NCBI GenBank assembly: GCA_003427395.1
Contig: BFEA01000294.1
Coordinates: 1,453,152 to 1,480,144, forward strand
Direction: 5' to 3'
Length of the DNA stretch: 26,993 bases
Origin: Chara braunii
Taxonomy: Eukaryota; Streptophyta; Charophyceae; Charales; Characeae
Positions 1 through 9,170 of the stretch are shown here, piece after piece. The notes below the pieces were generated by a model. It saw only the letters and a program-made list of their open reading frames with translations, was not told where the DNA came from and ran no database searches. The position numbers were made by a program, and so were the translations under genes. Within the stretch, counting starts at the first letter, position 1. Every line of letters begins with the position of its first letter.

Positions 1-192
1 ATCAGATGACAATCCGAAAATCATGAGAGGAGAGAAAAAGAAAGGAATAAGAAAAACACCTTCATGAATTCAATGAAATAATATCTTGGGTCGGTCAACC
101 CGATGATGATATCTCAAGGCCGTCGCCCTTTCAAAAAGAAAAAAGGATAAAAAACGATGGCACCCTTCCAGGATTGACCGCAGCATACCGAT

Positions 193-205
193 CTTTTTTT
201 TCTTT

Positions 206-237
<32 letters not shown>

Positions 238-242
238 TTTTT
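193..242. repeat. poly-T tract
   Basis: About 50 bases of almost pure T with a few C interruptions. It precedes the RGG-rich reading frame that starts at 298. On the opposite strand it is a poly-A run, so it could be the tail of a retrotransposed copy, but no target-site duplication is evident. Confidence 0.9.
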
Positions 243-297
243 GCAACATATCTTCTTTCTTCCTCCTAGTAGTGTGTCCACCTCTCATCTCTGCACC

Positions 298-717
298 ATG
301 CCTGAAGCACGTCGCGGACAGGGTAGAGGAAGAGGAGGAAGGGGGGGTAAGGCTCGGGAGGGTCCGCCGCCTCGTGCGCGGCGTGATTATAGTTCTGAGG
401 AGGAGGAAGACGATCCACGTGGCTATGGCGCTCATCCGCGGCCTTACCCTCGCCACTTGCCACCATCGTGGTACAAGAAAACTCCATCTCCAGACAGAAT
501 GGAGTATTTCCAAAAAAAAATTGAAGCACGCTACAGCGCGCCCAGTACTTCCACCCCATACACTCCAAGGGCTCCTATCTCTCCCACAATTAGTAGAACA
601 CCAGTACCAGCTCCACCATCTTCTATACCCTGTACGGCTCCCTCACCTCCTCATTCTAATAGTTGCATTCTTCTCAGCATCTTCTTTCTTCCTCTCTACT
701 TCAGATCGAACTCATGA
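298..717 (+). CDS. RGG-rich hypothetical protein, possibly a first exon or Gag N-terminus
   Basis: An ATG at 298 opens a frame of 139 codons. The N-terminus is an Arg/Gly-rich segment (RRGQGRGRGGRGGK), as in RNA-binding RGG boxes. An acidic patch (SSEEEEDD) follows near residue 35, and a Pro/Ser/Thr-rich stretch fills most of the second half. No catalytic domain is visible. The composition suits a nucleic-acid-binding protein or the N-terminus of a retroelement Gag. The tail (from about residue 120) is hydrophobic and unlike the rest. It is preceded by pyrimidine-rich sequence ending in CTACTTCAG near 705, so the real product may be spliced. It could also be a chance frame in GC-rich DNA. The family is not recognised. 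Confidence 0.35.
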   Translation: MPEARRGQGRGRGGRGGKAREGPPPRARRDYSSEEEEDDPRGYGAHPRPYPRHLPPSWYKKTPSPDRMEYFQKKIEARYSAPSTSTPYTPRAPISPTISRTPVPAPPSSIPCTAPSPPHSNSCILLSIFFLPLYFRSNS

Positions 718-1031
718 TAATCTTCTATATTTTGTATAGGCGTGACTGTTTCTCTGCTTTCTGAATCCGTTTTCTTACGCATTATTTATAGTGCCCCTCG
801 CTTAAGAGTTTGAACACCTTGAGGTCGGGGGCACATATTCCTTGTGAACCAGGCCGCATGTTGGCCACCCAATAAATTTAAGAAGGATTATATTTTTATT
901 TTCTTGTTTGCTGCTGATTCTGACCTCTTGTCATCCTGAGGTTTGTTCTCACACTGAACTGTACAGCAGAGAAAGGTTACCTTGACTTTCACCTCGGCTG
1001 AAAAATCGAAACTTCGTCTGCCTGATACCAA
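718..1031. other. no gene recognised
   Basis: I see no coding region here. A minus-strand frame enters from the repeats at 1071-1255, but its last part shows no recognisable motif. Confidence 0.5.
1016..1030 (-). other. weak primer-binding-site candidate
   Basis: On the minus strand the sequence TGGTATCAGG begins one base after the candidate LTR end. Plant-type elements primed by initiator Met-tRNA carry TGGTATCAGAGCC, so nine bases match before it diverges. The same TTTGGTATC word occurs within the nearby 70-bp repeats, so this may be coincidence. Confidence 0.25.
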
Positions 1032-1070
1032 TGCTTGGAACACTTATCCAGTCTGCCATGCTGGGTGTGG

Positions 1071-1255
1071 GGCATACCAAACCCTTTTCCCGTTCTCTGG
1101 CCCGAATGAGATATCTTCTCAACTTCTCAAGTGACTCAAGGGATACCAAACCCTGTTTTCTTTCCCTGGTCTGAGTGAGGCGTCTCCTTAACTTCTCAGA
1201 TAGAAAGGAAGGGGATACCAAACCCCTTCTCTTTTCTCTGGTCTGGGAACTTCAG
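1071..1255. repeat. three degenerate copies of a ~70-bp direct repeat
   Basis: The word ATACCAAACCC recurs at 1074, 1143 and 1215 (spacings 69 and 72), each time followed by a pyrimidine-rich TTCTCTGG-like stretch; the first two copies continue to AACTTCTCA. On the minus strand two copies share a peptide pattern (KLRR-L----RER--GLV). The repeats lie inside the candidate LTR and are probably non-coding. Confidence 0.8.
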
Positions 1256-2102
1256 ATAAATTTGTATACCTGCAAAACAGCGAGTCCCACAGACAGCAGA
1301 TCCCGGCCCCACCAAACAGATCCTCTGACAACCAGTAGTCAAGCAGTAACAAATTAAAATAAAACCCATAAATAAAATAATAAATAATAAATATCACATA
1401 ACTGCTCTTCACACCTAAGATTTACTGATTGCCTTGGTTTTGGCCCACCACTGGCCAGGAATGACAGACGTCCCGTCAGTCTGATATACCTCATTCGGCC
1501 CGCCTCAGGCAAGGACTAGTTAGACCATTTGTCTTGACAACCCCTTTGACCTGCCTCCAGGTCAGGACCAGCTTACCCACTACTCGAGTATGACAGCCCT
1601 TTTACACTCTCGCCAGGACACCCAGACTATAGCGGGTCAGGACACCCTGTGACAGTAGACCTTCCGTCAGTCAAACTGTCCCGAACCCGGATTTGACCAC
1701 TGTGGTCGGGGACCGGCTCACCCACCAGTTTTTGGCCAAGGGCGTTGGCTGCCTCGCCCAGATTTTCGAACGTAGGACCTGGTCTAACTACGATTCAAGA
1801 CTCTGGCGAACCTTACTGGATTGCATCCTCTGACTGCGGTAGGGTTCCAGCTGACCCCTTTTTAACCTCATAGGTCAGACTCCCGGAGTCTTAGCCTCAG
1901 TTGACTACGGAATTCGACACTCGCGTCGGGGACCTGCTGACCCCACCAGATTGCAACCTACAGGGTAAGGCTCTGGCTGGCCCCGACAATCAATGCAGCC
2001 TTAGGCTTAGAGAAGAAGATACACCAGACACAGACAATCAGACAAGCATATCATAACCCACAAGCAAACAGCCCATGCCCCATAACAGGACAAACATTTC
2101 TC

Positions 2103-2330
2103 AAGAGACGTCCCTTCAGTCTCAAGAGGCACTAAACAGGAACATGATAACCAGCACCCAACCCTTACCAGAGACCTCCCTTCAGCCTGAAGAAGGATGC
2201 TCAGTGCTGGCCCCAGAGAGGTTCCTTCCCTCATCTAGGAATTGTTTTTCCAAAAGACGTCCCGCTAGTCCCAAGAAAATACTGAAATGCTGATCTCAGA
2301 GAGGTCCCTTCCCTCATCTGAGTGAAGACA
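2103..2330. repeat. irregular short direct repeats
   Basis: Variants of AGAGACGTCCCTTCAG and AGAGAGGTCCCTTCCCTCAT recur five times at uneven spacing. They lie inside the candidate LTR. No coding meaning is apparent. Confidence 0.55.
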
Positions 2331-2520
2331 GGCAACTTAGTCAAGAGACACGGAGTCCTTCTGCTGACAATTCTGAATCAGGCAAAACCGAACTCCTTTA
2401 TGCCCGTCATGCTTCCTTTTTATCATAAGAATAATACCGATTATATCTTCTGATGTGCCACAATCATGAGTTCTTCAGATCTTTGACACTGCGTCAATGC
2501 TCACAAAACTGTATCTCACA

Positions 2521-2537
2521 GTTTTTCCCCACCCTCA
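2521..2537 (-). other. candidate polypurine tract
   Basis: The minus strand reads TGAGGGTGGGGAAAAAC and runs directly into TGTGAGATACAG. A purine run abutting a TG is the signature of plus-strand priming at the 3' LTR of retrotransposons. It lies about 190 bases downstream of the integrase stop codon. Confidence 0.4.
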
Positions 2538-2722
2538 GGGTTTGAGACTCATGGATCGACTGTAGCATTACATCAAAGATGTAGTCTGACTTGCTGAAAC
2601 GGAAAATTTACTGACATCCTATAAAATTGGAATACTGAATTGTCCATGCAAGGACGATCAAAGTCTGTTGCTGTCTCATTGTCTTACTGTACATTTTCTC
2701 TCAGTTCTCTGGAACCGTTCTT

Positions 2723-3988
2723 TCACTTGGATGATTGACCTTTCTTCCCTCTCCTTGAGGTCATTGAAGGGATTAGATCTGGGTCTCTGAAAATAAACTT
2801 ACGAAGTCTTAACCCTGATACCATGTCATGAACTCTGGATCCATCCATCTGTGAAATCTCATAAACGTTGCCCTCTGCTTCTCCCGTGATTCTGTACGGA
2901 ACAAGCCATCTGGGCTCCAACCTTTTAGTCCATTGTGTCTCAAGGGAACTGTCGAACAGAAGGACAACATCCCCAACCTTCAGTTTCTCCGTTCTTATAT
3001 ATTTTTTCTTGTTCCATCTTTCTTGATCTGACAATCTATTGAATGTCATCCTCTCTGCAGCATCCATTACTGTCTGATCAACTTCTGATATTTGCCTCAT
3101 CCGGATCTGAAGAAGCTCTGAAATAGAATAGTCCCTGTCACTTTCTTGACTTGACCACGTCTTGACAATGTTCTCAATTGACAAAGTAGCATATCGGTCA
3201 TACCACAGAGTGAATAGTGCATAACCAATAGTTCTCTTGACTGTGATGTTGTCAGCGTATACGACAACTCTCAATGCATTCGACCAGTTGCTAAGGTTCC
3301 CTTCACACCACTTGGCCAATGAATCTTTCAAAGTTTTGTGACCTCTTTCAACAGGTGCATTCGCTTGAGGATGGTAAGTAGTCACGTACCGAATTCTGAC
3401 ACCCAACCTAAGTGTGGTTCTTCTGACAATTTTATTTCTGAATTCTGATCCTCTACCTGATATAAATTCTCTGATAAAAGGATACCTGAGATAAACTTCT
3501 TCTATCCAGTCAGCCACTTGTTCGACTGTTTTTCTTTTCAGAGTTTTTGCCTCAACATATCCAGAGAAATTATCTGTCATGTTTAATACATATCTTATCT
3601 CACCCTTGCCTGGAGGTATAGTGATGAGATCTAAATAAACTATGCTTCCTGGTTTTACCAGAATAGTGGGGAACAAAGGCTCAATCATTCTTGTGGTANA
3701 CCTCTTCTGACATAACACACATGATTTATAGTATTTGAAAATCATTTCTCTCATGCCAAGCCAGAAGTAGAGTTTGACAGTCTTGGAGTAGGTTGCCTTA
3801 GCAGCCCTGTAGCCACTATCAACCCCGTCGTGTAGAGCAACAATTATCTCTAATTGTCTCTCTTTACCACAGACCACCTTTAGTGGAGGTAGGTCTCTCT
3901 TACCATCCACAAATAAATGTCCTCTTTTTGGTCTAAACTTTTTCTTTGAATTCTTACAATAATATTCTTTTAGCTGTTCCTTTTTCAT
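2723..3988 (-). CDS. pol: retrotransposon integrase
   Basis: The product would insert the cDNA copy of the element into chromosomal DNA. The frame is open for 421 codons, with one ambiguous residue from the N at 3699. An N-terminal zinc-binding region is recognisable (His53, then CVLC at residues 90-93), but the second His appears replaced by Tyr60. The catalytic core shows Asp120 and Glu214 (in APVERGH), while the central Asp is Gly178 (ISGRGSEF, normally DRG). The spacing of 57 and 35 residues fits the DDE pattern. The C-terminal part has a GPY/F-like module (WLVPYRI). The same frame continues upstream into RNase H, interrupted by TAA at 4058-4060, so the ATG at 3988 is not the natural start. 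With Asp lost, the enzyme should be inactive. Confidence 0.9.
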   Translation of the reverse strand: MKKEQLKEYYCKNSKKKFRPKRGHLFVDGKRDLPPLKVVCGKERQLEIIVALHDGVDSGYRAAKATYSKTVKLYFWLGMREMIFKYYKSCVLCQKRXTTRMIEPLFPTILVKPGSIVYLDLITIPPGKGEIRYVLNMTDNFSGYVEAKTLKRKTVEQVADWIEEVYLRYPFIREFISGRGSEFRNKIVRRTTLRLGVRIRYVTTYHPQANAPVERGHKTLKDSLAKWCEGNLSNWSNALRVVVYADNITVKRTIGYALFTLWYDRYATLSIENIVKTWSSQESDRDYSISELLQIRMRQISEVDQTVMDAAERMTFNRLSDQERWNKKKYIRTEKLKVGDVVLLFDSSLETQWTKRLEPRWLVPYRITGEAEGNVYEISQMDGSRVHDMVSGLRLRKFIFRDPDLIPSMTSRRGKKGQSSK

Positions 3989-4057
3989 CTTCTTACCAAC
4001 CTCTTGATAATTTCCATCATACTTTTCAGAAAAGAAAAATATTTCTCTGAAAAATAT

Positions 4058-4750
4058 TTATTCCTCCGTCTTTGCACTTTCTTCTTCTTCCTTTGAGCCA
4101 GAGCTTTCCCCAATTTCATGAGCAACCACTGCTGCTGCATTAACTCTAGCATACCAATCATTTGGCTCATCATCTTCTTCTTTCCCGAGAATCGACTCAT
4201 AAACATATGCATTAGGGATCTCTCCCCAGCTGTCTCTTTCCTCAGGCCACAAACTTCACTTGTAGGAGCATGGTACTTCATAATCCTCATCATCTTTCTC
4301 ATTAAGAAAATTATCAACATAGGCTGATTCTTCAATCGTTCCATTCATATCTTCTTCTTCTTCTTTTCTCCACTCAATCCGGCTTAGACCATCTGCTCTG
4401 TTCTTATCAGTGGGGATATTTTCCAACTTAAAATCACATGTCCAGATGAAAGCGATCGACCTGCTGACTGTTGGATCTACCTGTTGGTGCTTCTTAATGA
4501 CACCAATCACAGCAGATGCATCAGTCTTTAACATGAACCTCCTCCCTAGTACATAGTGCCTGAAGCACCTGAGGCTATGGATGATCGCCAGTACCTCTTT
4601 TCTGAATTGGGTATAACCTCTTTCTGTAGAATTGAGGGTCCTGCTCTCAAATCTCAGAGGCCTGTCTTTTCCATTTTCAATTTTCTGAATGAGCACACCA
4701 CCTAGAGCAACTGGTCCTCCATCGGCCTCAATGATGAAGGTCTTGCCTCC
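4058..4750 (-). pseudogene. pol: RNase H domain and connector to integrase
   Basis: RNase H degrades the RNA strand of the RNA/DNA hybrid during reverse transcription. Recognisable elements are an early Asp in a IIEADGGPVALGGVL-like segment near 4735-4700, TERGYTQFRKEVLAI, then LKTDASAVIGVIKKH, and the closing DKNRADGLSRI. The order and spacing are typical of Ty3/gypsy RNase H. An acidic connector follows (KEEDDEPNDWYARVNAAAVV). The frame is the same as integrase but is interrupted by TGA at 4256-4258 and TAA at 4058-4060. A one-base frameshift near 4745 separates it from reverse transcriptase. Another open frame at 3985-4344 is only an out-of-frame reading of this connector. Confidence 0.85.
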
Positions 4751-6050
4751 TCATCATCATAAAATGACACTCCCAGCACTACACCACCATCTTTTAGTTT
4801 ATTCTGCAGAGTTTCTGCAACGGCTTGTCTTTTATTATTCCATGCTAAATTAACCCCTTGCTTTACCATCTCCCTCAGAGACTCGATAAGGGTAGCAAAA
4901 TGGGGAATGAAAATCCTCCAGAATCCACAAACACCAAAGAAGCTTTTGACATCCGTCACCCTCTTGAGTGGCAGAGACCAGTTTAAGATATTGTCTATCT
5001 TCTTGGGGTTAGGACTCCTACCCTTGGAGAAACATCTAAAGCCTAAAATGATTACTTCGGGCTGGAAGAGAAAGGACTTTGGTCCGCTGACAATCAGATT
5101 ATATTTTTAAAGTCTCTCTAGGACCATTTTTACTCCTTCAGCATGTTCCCAGACAAACTTCCTGACTCCACCCTCGACCAAGGTCTCATCCCTTACCAGA
5201 GGCCATTTTAGAGGATTGTCATCAATATAGGGGCTGGTTATTTCAGGAGAAATATCTTGCATGACTTGGATCATATCCCTCTGAACCACTGCCACACCAT
5301 TAGTCCAACCCTGAGGCACCGCACACATCTGAATGAGCCCCCTGGCGTGTGCATGACGGTCATCGACCGACTAGTGGGATCAATGCGAAACTGATCATAT
5401 CCAGAATACAAATCAACTAGAGAATAAATGCATCGATCAGCAAAAGATTCAGAGATAAGATCAGCATTGGGAAGACTACCTGCGTCACGTACTGTCACAG
5501 AGTTGAACTTCTGAAGATTCTGAATCCATCTTAATCCAACCCCTGGTTTCAAAAAGCAAAACCAGTGGTTAACATACGGTCAATCAGCATGCTCAACAAC
5601 ATTAGATGCAATCTTCTTGTCAAGATATTTTACAACTTCTGCTTCTTCCTTCAGGGCATACTGGGTTGGCCTATCATTCCACGGAATATGATCAACTGTC
5701 CAAATTTTGACCATCTTGATCATGTCCACGTCCAACCGCTCTCTCTCTTCATCATTAAAAGAGAACGCACCAGAAAATTTTTGACACATCTTGAAGATAT
5801 ATTTTTTCTCTTTAGGCAAGATAAACTGATCCGAGTTTATTTTCATCGTGTCAAATCTCTCTCTGGTGACCCTATTCCCCAGTTTTGCAGATTCTCTCAA
5901 TGCTTTAATAATCTCCCTTTCCCTTTTCATTGCTGCATCATAATTTTTTTCTATTAGGATTGCCACCGAGTTTTTCTTCACCCCCTTGGGCTTATATTTT
6001 CTTTTTGACCCAGTGACTATTTTCCTAAAAAAGGGTGAGTTGATGCAAAT
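4702..6050 (-). pseudogene. pol: reverse transcriptase domain of gypsy Pol
   Basis: The enzyme copies element RNA into DNA. Upstream of the fingers domain is a conserved linker (DHIPWNDRPTQYALKEEAE). The fingers contain SLVDLYSGYDQFRI with the first catalytic Asp. The palm contains PQGWTNGVAVVQRDM and the YIDD active site, encoded at 5229-5218. The thumb side contains VTDVKSFFGVCGFWRIFIPH. The first half (5981-5271) has an in-frame TGA at 5580-5582. The frame changes near 5335, and a TAA sits at 5107-5109 just after the palm. A second frameshift near 4745 leads into RNase H. All catalytic Asp residues seem preserved, so decay is by frame damage rather than active-site change. Confidence 0.9.
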
Positions 6051-6340
6051 TTTAATTCCATCTTTGCACCTTTAGCAGTCTCTATAGCCTTCTTAAAAGC
6101 TTCAATTTGTTTATCCTCATCCTCGAGTTTACCAAGGGCTTTTATCATTTTCGAAACTTGATTGATACCCACCGAAATCTCTTCTTTCGCTTCTTATTTT
6201 CCTTCTTCCTTTAGTCTCCTAACCCTTTCAGCCGACTCTTCTCTTCTGATTGAATTAACAGACAATTGATGCTTGAAATCACTTTTTGTGCAGACCATAA
6301 AGGTTTGCTCCTGAGCAGTCTCAGGATCTTGTAGGCCGAT
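6051..6340 (-). pseudogene. pol: degraded protease-to-RT linker
   Basis: The translation is Lys/Arg-rich with several frame breaks and in-frame stops. It connects the protease remnant with the basic start of the RT region (KPKGVKKNSVAIL). No domain motif is visible. Confidence 0.5.
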
Positions 6341-7196
6341 CTAAGATGACCCCTCATGGCTGAAACATTGGACCGCCTCCATCCTATGTAAGAATGGAGT
6401 TCCCAAGATACAGTTATGGTCCAGATCCGGTACTACAAAACTCAGTAATTCCACAGTCATTGTTCCAACTCTGATAGGCAGATTATCAATAAATTCCGCC
6501 ACGAACAGCTTTCCTGCAATATTACTCAGTACATTCTGTGCAGGTTTATCAATAGATAAATTACAAGTCTCCATTGTTCTTCGTGAAATGAGTATCATCC
6601 CTGACCAGAGCCACTAGGGCTAGAATCTTTACTGGATTAATACGAATTGTAAGGTGTCCACATCCCATGGTTGCGAATCTCATCTTGCATCCTGGTAGTG
6701 ACCTGTTCACCCGGTTGGGAGAGACTGATCCGAAATAATAAACTTCCAATTTTTTCTTCTCAATCAACTTTTTCAATTATTCTCTCAATTTGGGTGCTAG
6801 AGTCATTGTCTCCTTGAAGGACAATGTCACTTCCGTCTCTTCCAGCATTTTTGTAATTACATCAGAAATCACTGTCCCATCATCCAAGTCACTCTTGAGA
6901 ATAAATTTTATCTTTCTCCCCTGTTCATTCTTTCTATGTAAAAGTTCCGGTTCCGGATCATCAAGGATATTAATCAGTGACTCCTCAACCTTCCCCCTTT
7001 TCTTTTCCTCTATCATTTGAGGCGTCATGCGGGTTTGGAGGTTTCTCACTTTGCCAAGCCTGACACTAGGTTCCATGACGAGTTCTGAGGGTAAATCACC
7101 ATGAAACGACATCATGTTAGCCAGGAGGCGAACCATTTCATTGGAAGAGGAGTCTACTAGTTTTGGAAGATTCTGAGAAGTAAAATTATCTCCCAA
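6341..7196 (-). pseudogene. pol: Gag-Pol linker and aspartic protease remnant
   Basis: Retropepsin cleaves the polyprotein. The second half reads LISRRTM, then LPIRVGTMTVELLSFVVPDL and CILGTPFLHRM. The ILG.PF motif and the preceding strand are typical of retroviral-type proteases. The catalytic Asp-Ser/Thr-Gly should lie just before LISRRTM, near 6600-6620, where the frame shifts and the active-site codons are scrambled. The first half (7196-6780) is a charged linker (SSSNEMVRLLANMMSF; IEEKKRGKVEESL) ending in an in-frame TAA at 6777-6779, after which the frame continues to the shift. This copy cannot be proteolytically active. Confidence 0.65.
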
Positions 7197-7393
7197 TGGA
7201 GATCACTTGTAGATGTCTCGCTAGGCTCACACACTGTCAATGTTAAGAATTGCAGAGACAACTCAATCATAGTATAAGGGTCGCTTGTTCTTTGTACTAG
7301 TTCATTGTGCAACTCTTTAATGATAAAATGAACATCCACATTAGTCTTTCTCTTTCGTCTTCATCTTTTCATCATGTTTCAGAGCAAGAAGTC
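7197..7393 (-). pseudogene. decayed stretch between Gag and the protease linker
   Basis: Short frame fragments occur here (KELHNELVQRTSDPYTMIEL), continuing the gag frame after its stop codon. Several in-frame stops flank the fragment. It probably belongs to the original Gag-Pol polyprotein. Confidence 0.4.
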
Positions 7394-8438
7394 TCATACC
7401 TCCCGGATGCCTGGGTCTATCTTGTTCCATGAACTATCACAGACATGGCCCATTGCGTCCTTCTTTGCCACTCCACTCCTTACATCCTCCTCAAGAGGCT
7501 TGCAATAGGTGGTAGTATGACCCCCTTCACCACAATAGTAGCAGACAAAACTCCTCTTAGGACGTTCATCATATTTTATTCTTTCTCTATTTCCTTTGTC
7601 ACCATTTTTTTCATTTTTTTTAGATCTGGAAGAAACTTCCTTCTTATCGTAGCCTTCATCATTATCATCATTATCATCATCATCCTCTTCACTTTCAACT
7701 CTCTTCTTCCCTCTGTCATCCACAGCATGAGGTGCAGGCCTTGCAGGCATAAAGTTAGTCATCACTTTCCGAAGAATATTCTCAGTACTCAGATTGTTTT
7801 CTCTGTTCATACCATTCTCAGTTTCCCAGTCTTTAGCCAAAGTGCTGATCTGGTCTAGTGACAATTTCTTATGAGAAACTGTAGGTAGAGTTCTTACAAT
7901 TGCTACCATTTCATCCCATCTGAGAGGGTAGTGTTGAGCTTGATTGAGAACTGCCTGCCTTTCAGTCTCAGCAAAATTCGTCAAAAATATATGACATCTG
8001 TGGGCTTCGTCCAAATACGGAATTCTCCTTGCTGTTCGGAGAAGCTCGTCTGATGTTGAGTAAATCCTTGGTTGTAGTTAGGACTGAGTCCTTTTCAAAT
8101 TTCTTTTTCATTCTCTCCTTGTCCTCTTCCCATGTAGTAGCACCTTCCATTAATTCCTGAACAACCAACCTTGAGTCAGTATCACAGTAAGAGAGAAGAT
8201 GCTTAAGTCGTTGCTTATCTGTCCAGCCATAACTGAGTCAAAATGATTCATACTCGTCCAAAAAATCATTCACCTGAGGCCCTCTAAAACATGGAATCCT
8301 CTCATTTGGCCTCTTTGCTCTTGCAATGTCTGACCCTCCTTTGATTGTGTCGACTCTCTCAACCAATTGCCGTATAACCCCAACCAAGGCCTCTTCATTG
8401 GTCCCTGCAGATGAACTTGGTCTTCCTCGTCCTGCCAT
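7394..8438 (-). pseudogene. gag: Gag (capsid and nucleocapsid) of the gypsy element
   Basis: Gag assembles the particle and binds element RNA. I place the start at the ATG at 8438 (MAGRGRPSSS), although the frame is open further upstream without another ATG. The capsid part includes FLDEYESF, GWTDKQRLKHLLSYC and LVVQELMEGATTWEED, a retrotransposon-Gag pattern. An in-frame TGA at 8238-8240 interrupts it, and the frame shifts near 7990. The second part continues with RWDEMVAIVRTLPTVSH and an acidic Asp-rich run encoded by the ATC/ATT repeats at 7655-7690. It ends with a CCHC zinc knuckle, CYYCGEGGHTTTYC (C-X2-C-X4-H-X4-C). A conserved-looking tail follows (DSSWNKIDPGIREV). Confidence 0.85.
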
Positions 8439-8456
8439 TTGACCATAAATTTCCCT

Positions 8457-8620
8457 GGATATTCTCTTCTCTCTTTTTGTCACTCTTGTCCTCTTCTTCC
8501 TTCTCCTTCAATCTCTCACTCTTCTAGGAAGAGACCCCGGATATTCTCTTCTTTCTTTCTGTCACTCTTGTCCTCTTAGTCTTTACCCTTCAATCTCTCA
8601 CTCTTCTAGCAAGGGACACT
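8457..8620. repeat. 82-bp tandem duplication
   Basis: Two adjacent copies (8457-8538 and 8539-8620) both begin GGATATTCTCTTCT and contain CAATCTCTCACTCTTCTAG exactly 82 bases apart. On the minus strand each copy encodes the end of a reading frame (SLARRVRD then stop, and a variant SLPRRVRD then stop). It lies between gag and the array of novel reading frames. Confidence 0.9.
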
Positions 8621-8856
8621 GACTCGTTTCTCTCTTCTCTTGTCTGCTCTACCCCTTGAGAGTTCGATACATATAGAGTATAAGCAATAACAGACTGAGT
8701 AGTGATCAAGGGGAATGCAATTCCTCTCAGCCTTCCAATGTAATCTTCAATTAATTCTCTTTCATCATCCCTACTCAATCTTCTATTATACCCTTTTATA
8801 GTACCCCGAATCATAAAATATCGAGTCAGGTCTATAATCTCATAATCAAATTGCAT
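8590..8856 (-). CDS. novel family-2 protein, array member 6
   Basis: An 88-codon frame with an ATG start. It begins three bases after the TAA of the preceding member, in the same frame (TAA-ACA-ATG). The sequence has a basic N-terminal half (RYFMIRGTIKGYNRRL), a charged segment (ERELIEDYIGRLRGIAFPL) and a hydrophobic strand (VIAYTLYVSN). The tail is REERNESVSLARRVRD. It aligns by eye with the member at 8860-9162 over the AL/IA...(D/T)Q...Y.L core and the shared VSLARR tail, and with 13530-13784 over the core only. No known domain is recognised; a small alpha/beta fold is conceivable. It reads toward gag, 150 bases ahead of the Gag start. Confidence 0.55.
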   Translation of the reverse strand: MQFDYEIIDLTRYFMIRGTIKGYNRRLSRDDERELIEDYIGRLRGIAFPLITTQSVIAYTLYVSNSQGVEQTREERNESVSLARRVRD

Positions 8857-8859
8857 TGT

Positions 8860-9162
8860 TTACGGCCTACTGTTGATCCTTCTCGCAAGAGAGACCCGTT
8901 CCTGAGAAGTGTGGTATGATATTCTCTCAATAATTTTCACTTTCACCATCTTTAATATATAGTTTATTTCAGTCTGATCAGTGACAATTCTCAGGGCAGA
9001 ATCTCTCATTTGATCGAAGAATGGTTGTAAGAATTCAAACTCAGCCAACGTAGAGAGGTTTCTGTCAGAGATACGAAGGGTCCATTCTACCTTGACTATT
9101 CGTTCCTCCGTACAACCCCAAATGTTACTCACTCAACAGGACCAGACATTCTTGATCATCAT
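8860..9162 (-). pseudogene. novel family-2 protein, array member 5
   Basis: The frame opens with ATG at 9162, about ten bases after the stop of member 4. It has an in-frame TGA at 9133-9135 and then runs to TAA at 8860-8862. Visible pattern: VEWTLRISDRNLS, FFDQMRDSALRIVTDQ, INYILKMVKVKII, and a SQERVSLARRINS tail. The core SALRIVTDQTEINYIL resembles EALKLVRDQMTVEYIL in the reading frame at 13530-13784, and the tail matches member 6. I cannot assign a function. A start downstream of the TGA would give about 90 residues. Confidence 0.5.
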
Positions 9163-9170
9163 AATTATCA

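Larger units (their letters stand above)
1032..2520 (-). mobile_element. candidate LTR of a minus-strand gypsy element
   Basis: Read on the minus strand, this segment begins TGTGAGATACAG directly after a purine tract (2521-2537) and ends CCAAGCA one base before a partial match to an initiator-Met primer-binding site. It therefore has the TG...CA ends expected of an LTR, and about 1.5 kb is a plausible length. It lies downstream of the integrase gene, where a 3' LTR belongs. It has no long open frame and contains degenerate direct repeats at 1071-1255 and about 2103-2330. I could not find a second copy in the window, so the call rests on position and end motifs only. Confidence 0.35.
2521..8438 (-). 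mobile_element. Ty3/gypsy retrotransposon internal region (decayed)
   Basis: From high to low coordinates the minus strand encodes Gag with a CCHC zinc knuckle, a protease remnant, reverse transcriptase with YIDD, RNase H and integrase. Integrase after RNase H is the Ty3/gypsy order. I count at least four frameshifts (near 7990, 6600, 5335 and 4745) and in-frame stops at 8238, 6777, 5580, 5107, 4256 and 4058, so this copy cannot make a complete polyprotein. The array of novel small reading frames at 8590-11122 runs in the same direction just upstream of gag and may belong to the same element. Confidence 0.9.

Noticed and set aside
70-513. Minus-strand frame with a long poly-lysine stretch
   Set aside because: The lysines come from the poly-T tract, and the frame runs antisense through the better-supported RGG-rich frame. 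It shows no domain.
2455-2475. Alternative LTR start (TGTGGCACATC, minus strand) paired with TGTTGGCACCC near 14053
   Set aside because: The similarity does not extend beyond about a dozen bases, so they are not copies of one LTR.
3985-4344. Separate 119-codon minus-strand protein
   Set aside because: It is an out-of-frame reading of the acidic connector between RNase H and integrase; the Met/Lys-rich content reflects that shift.
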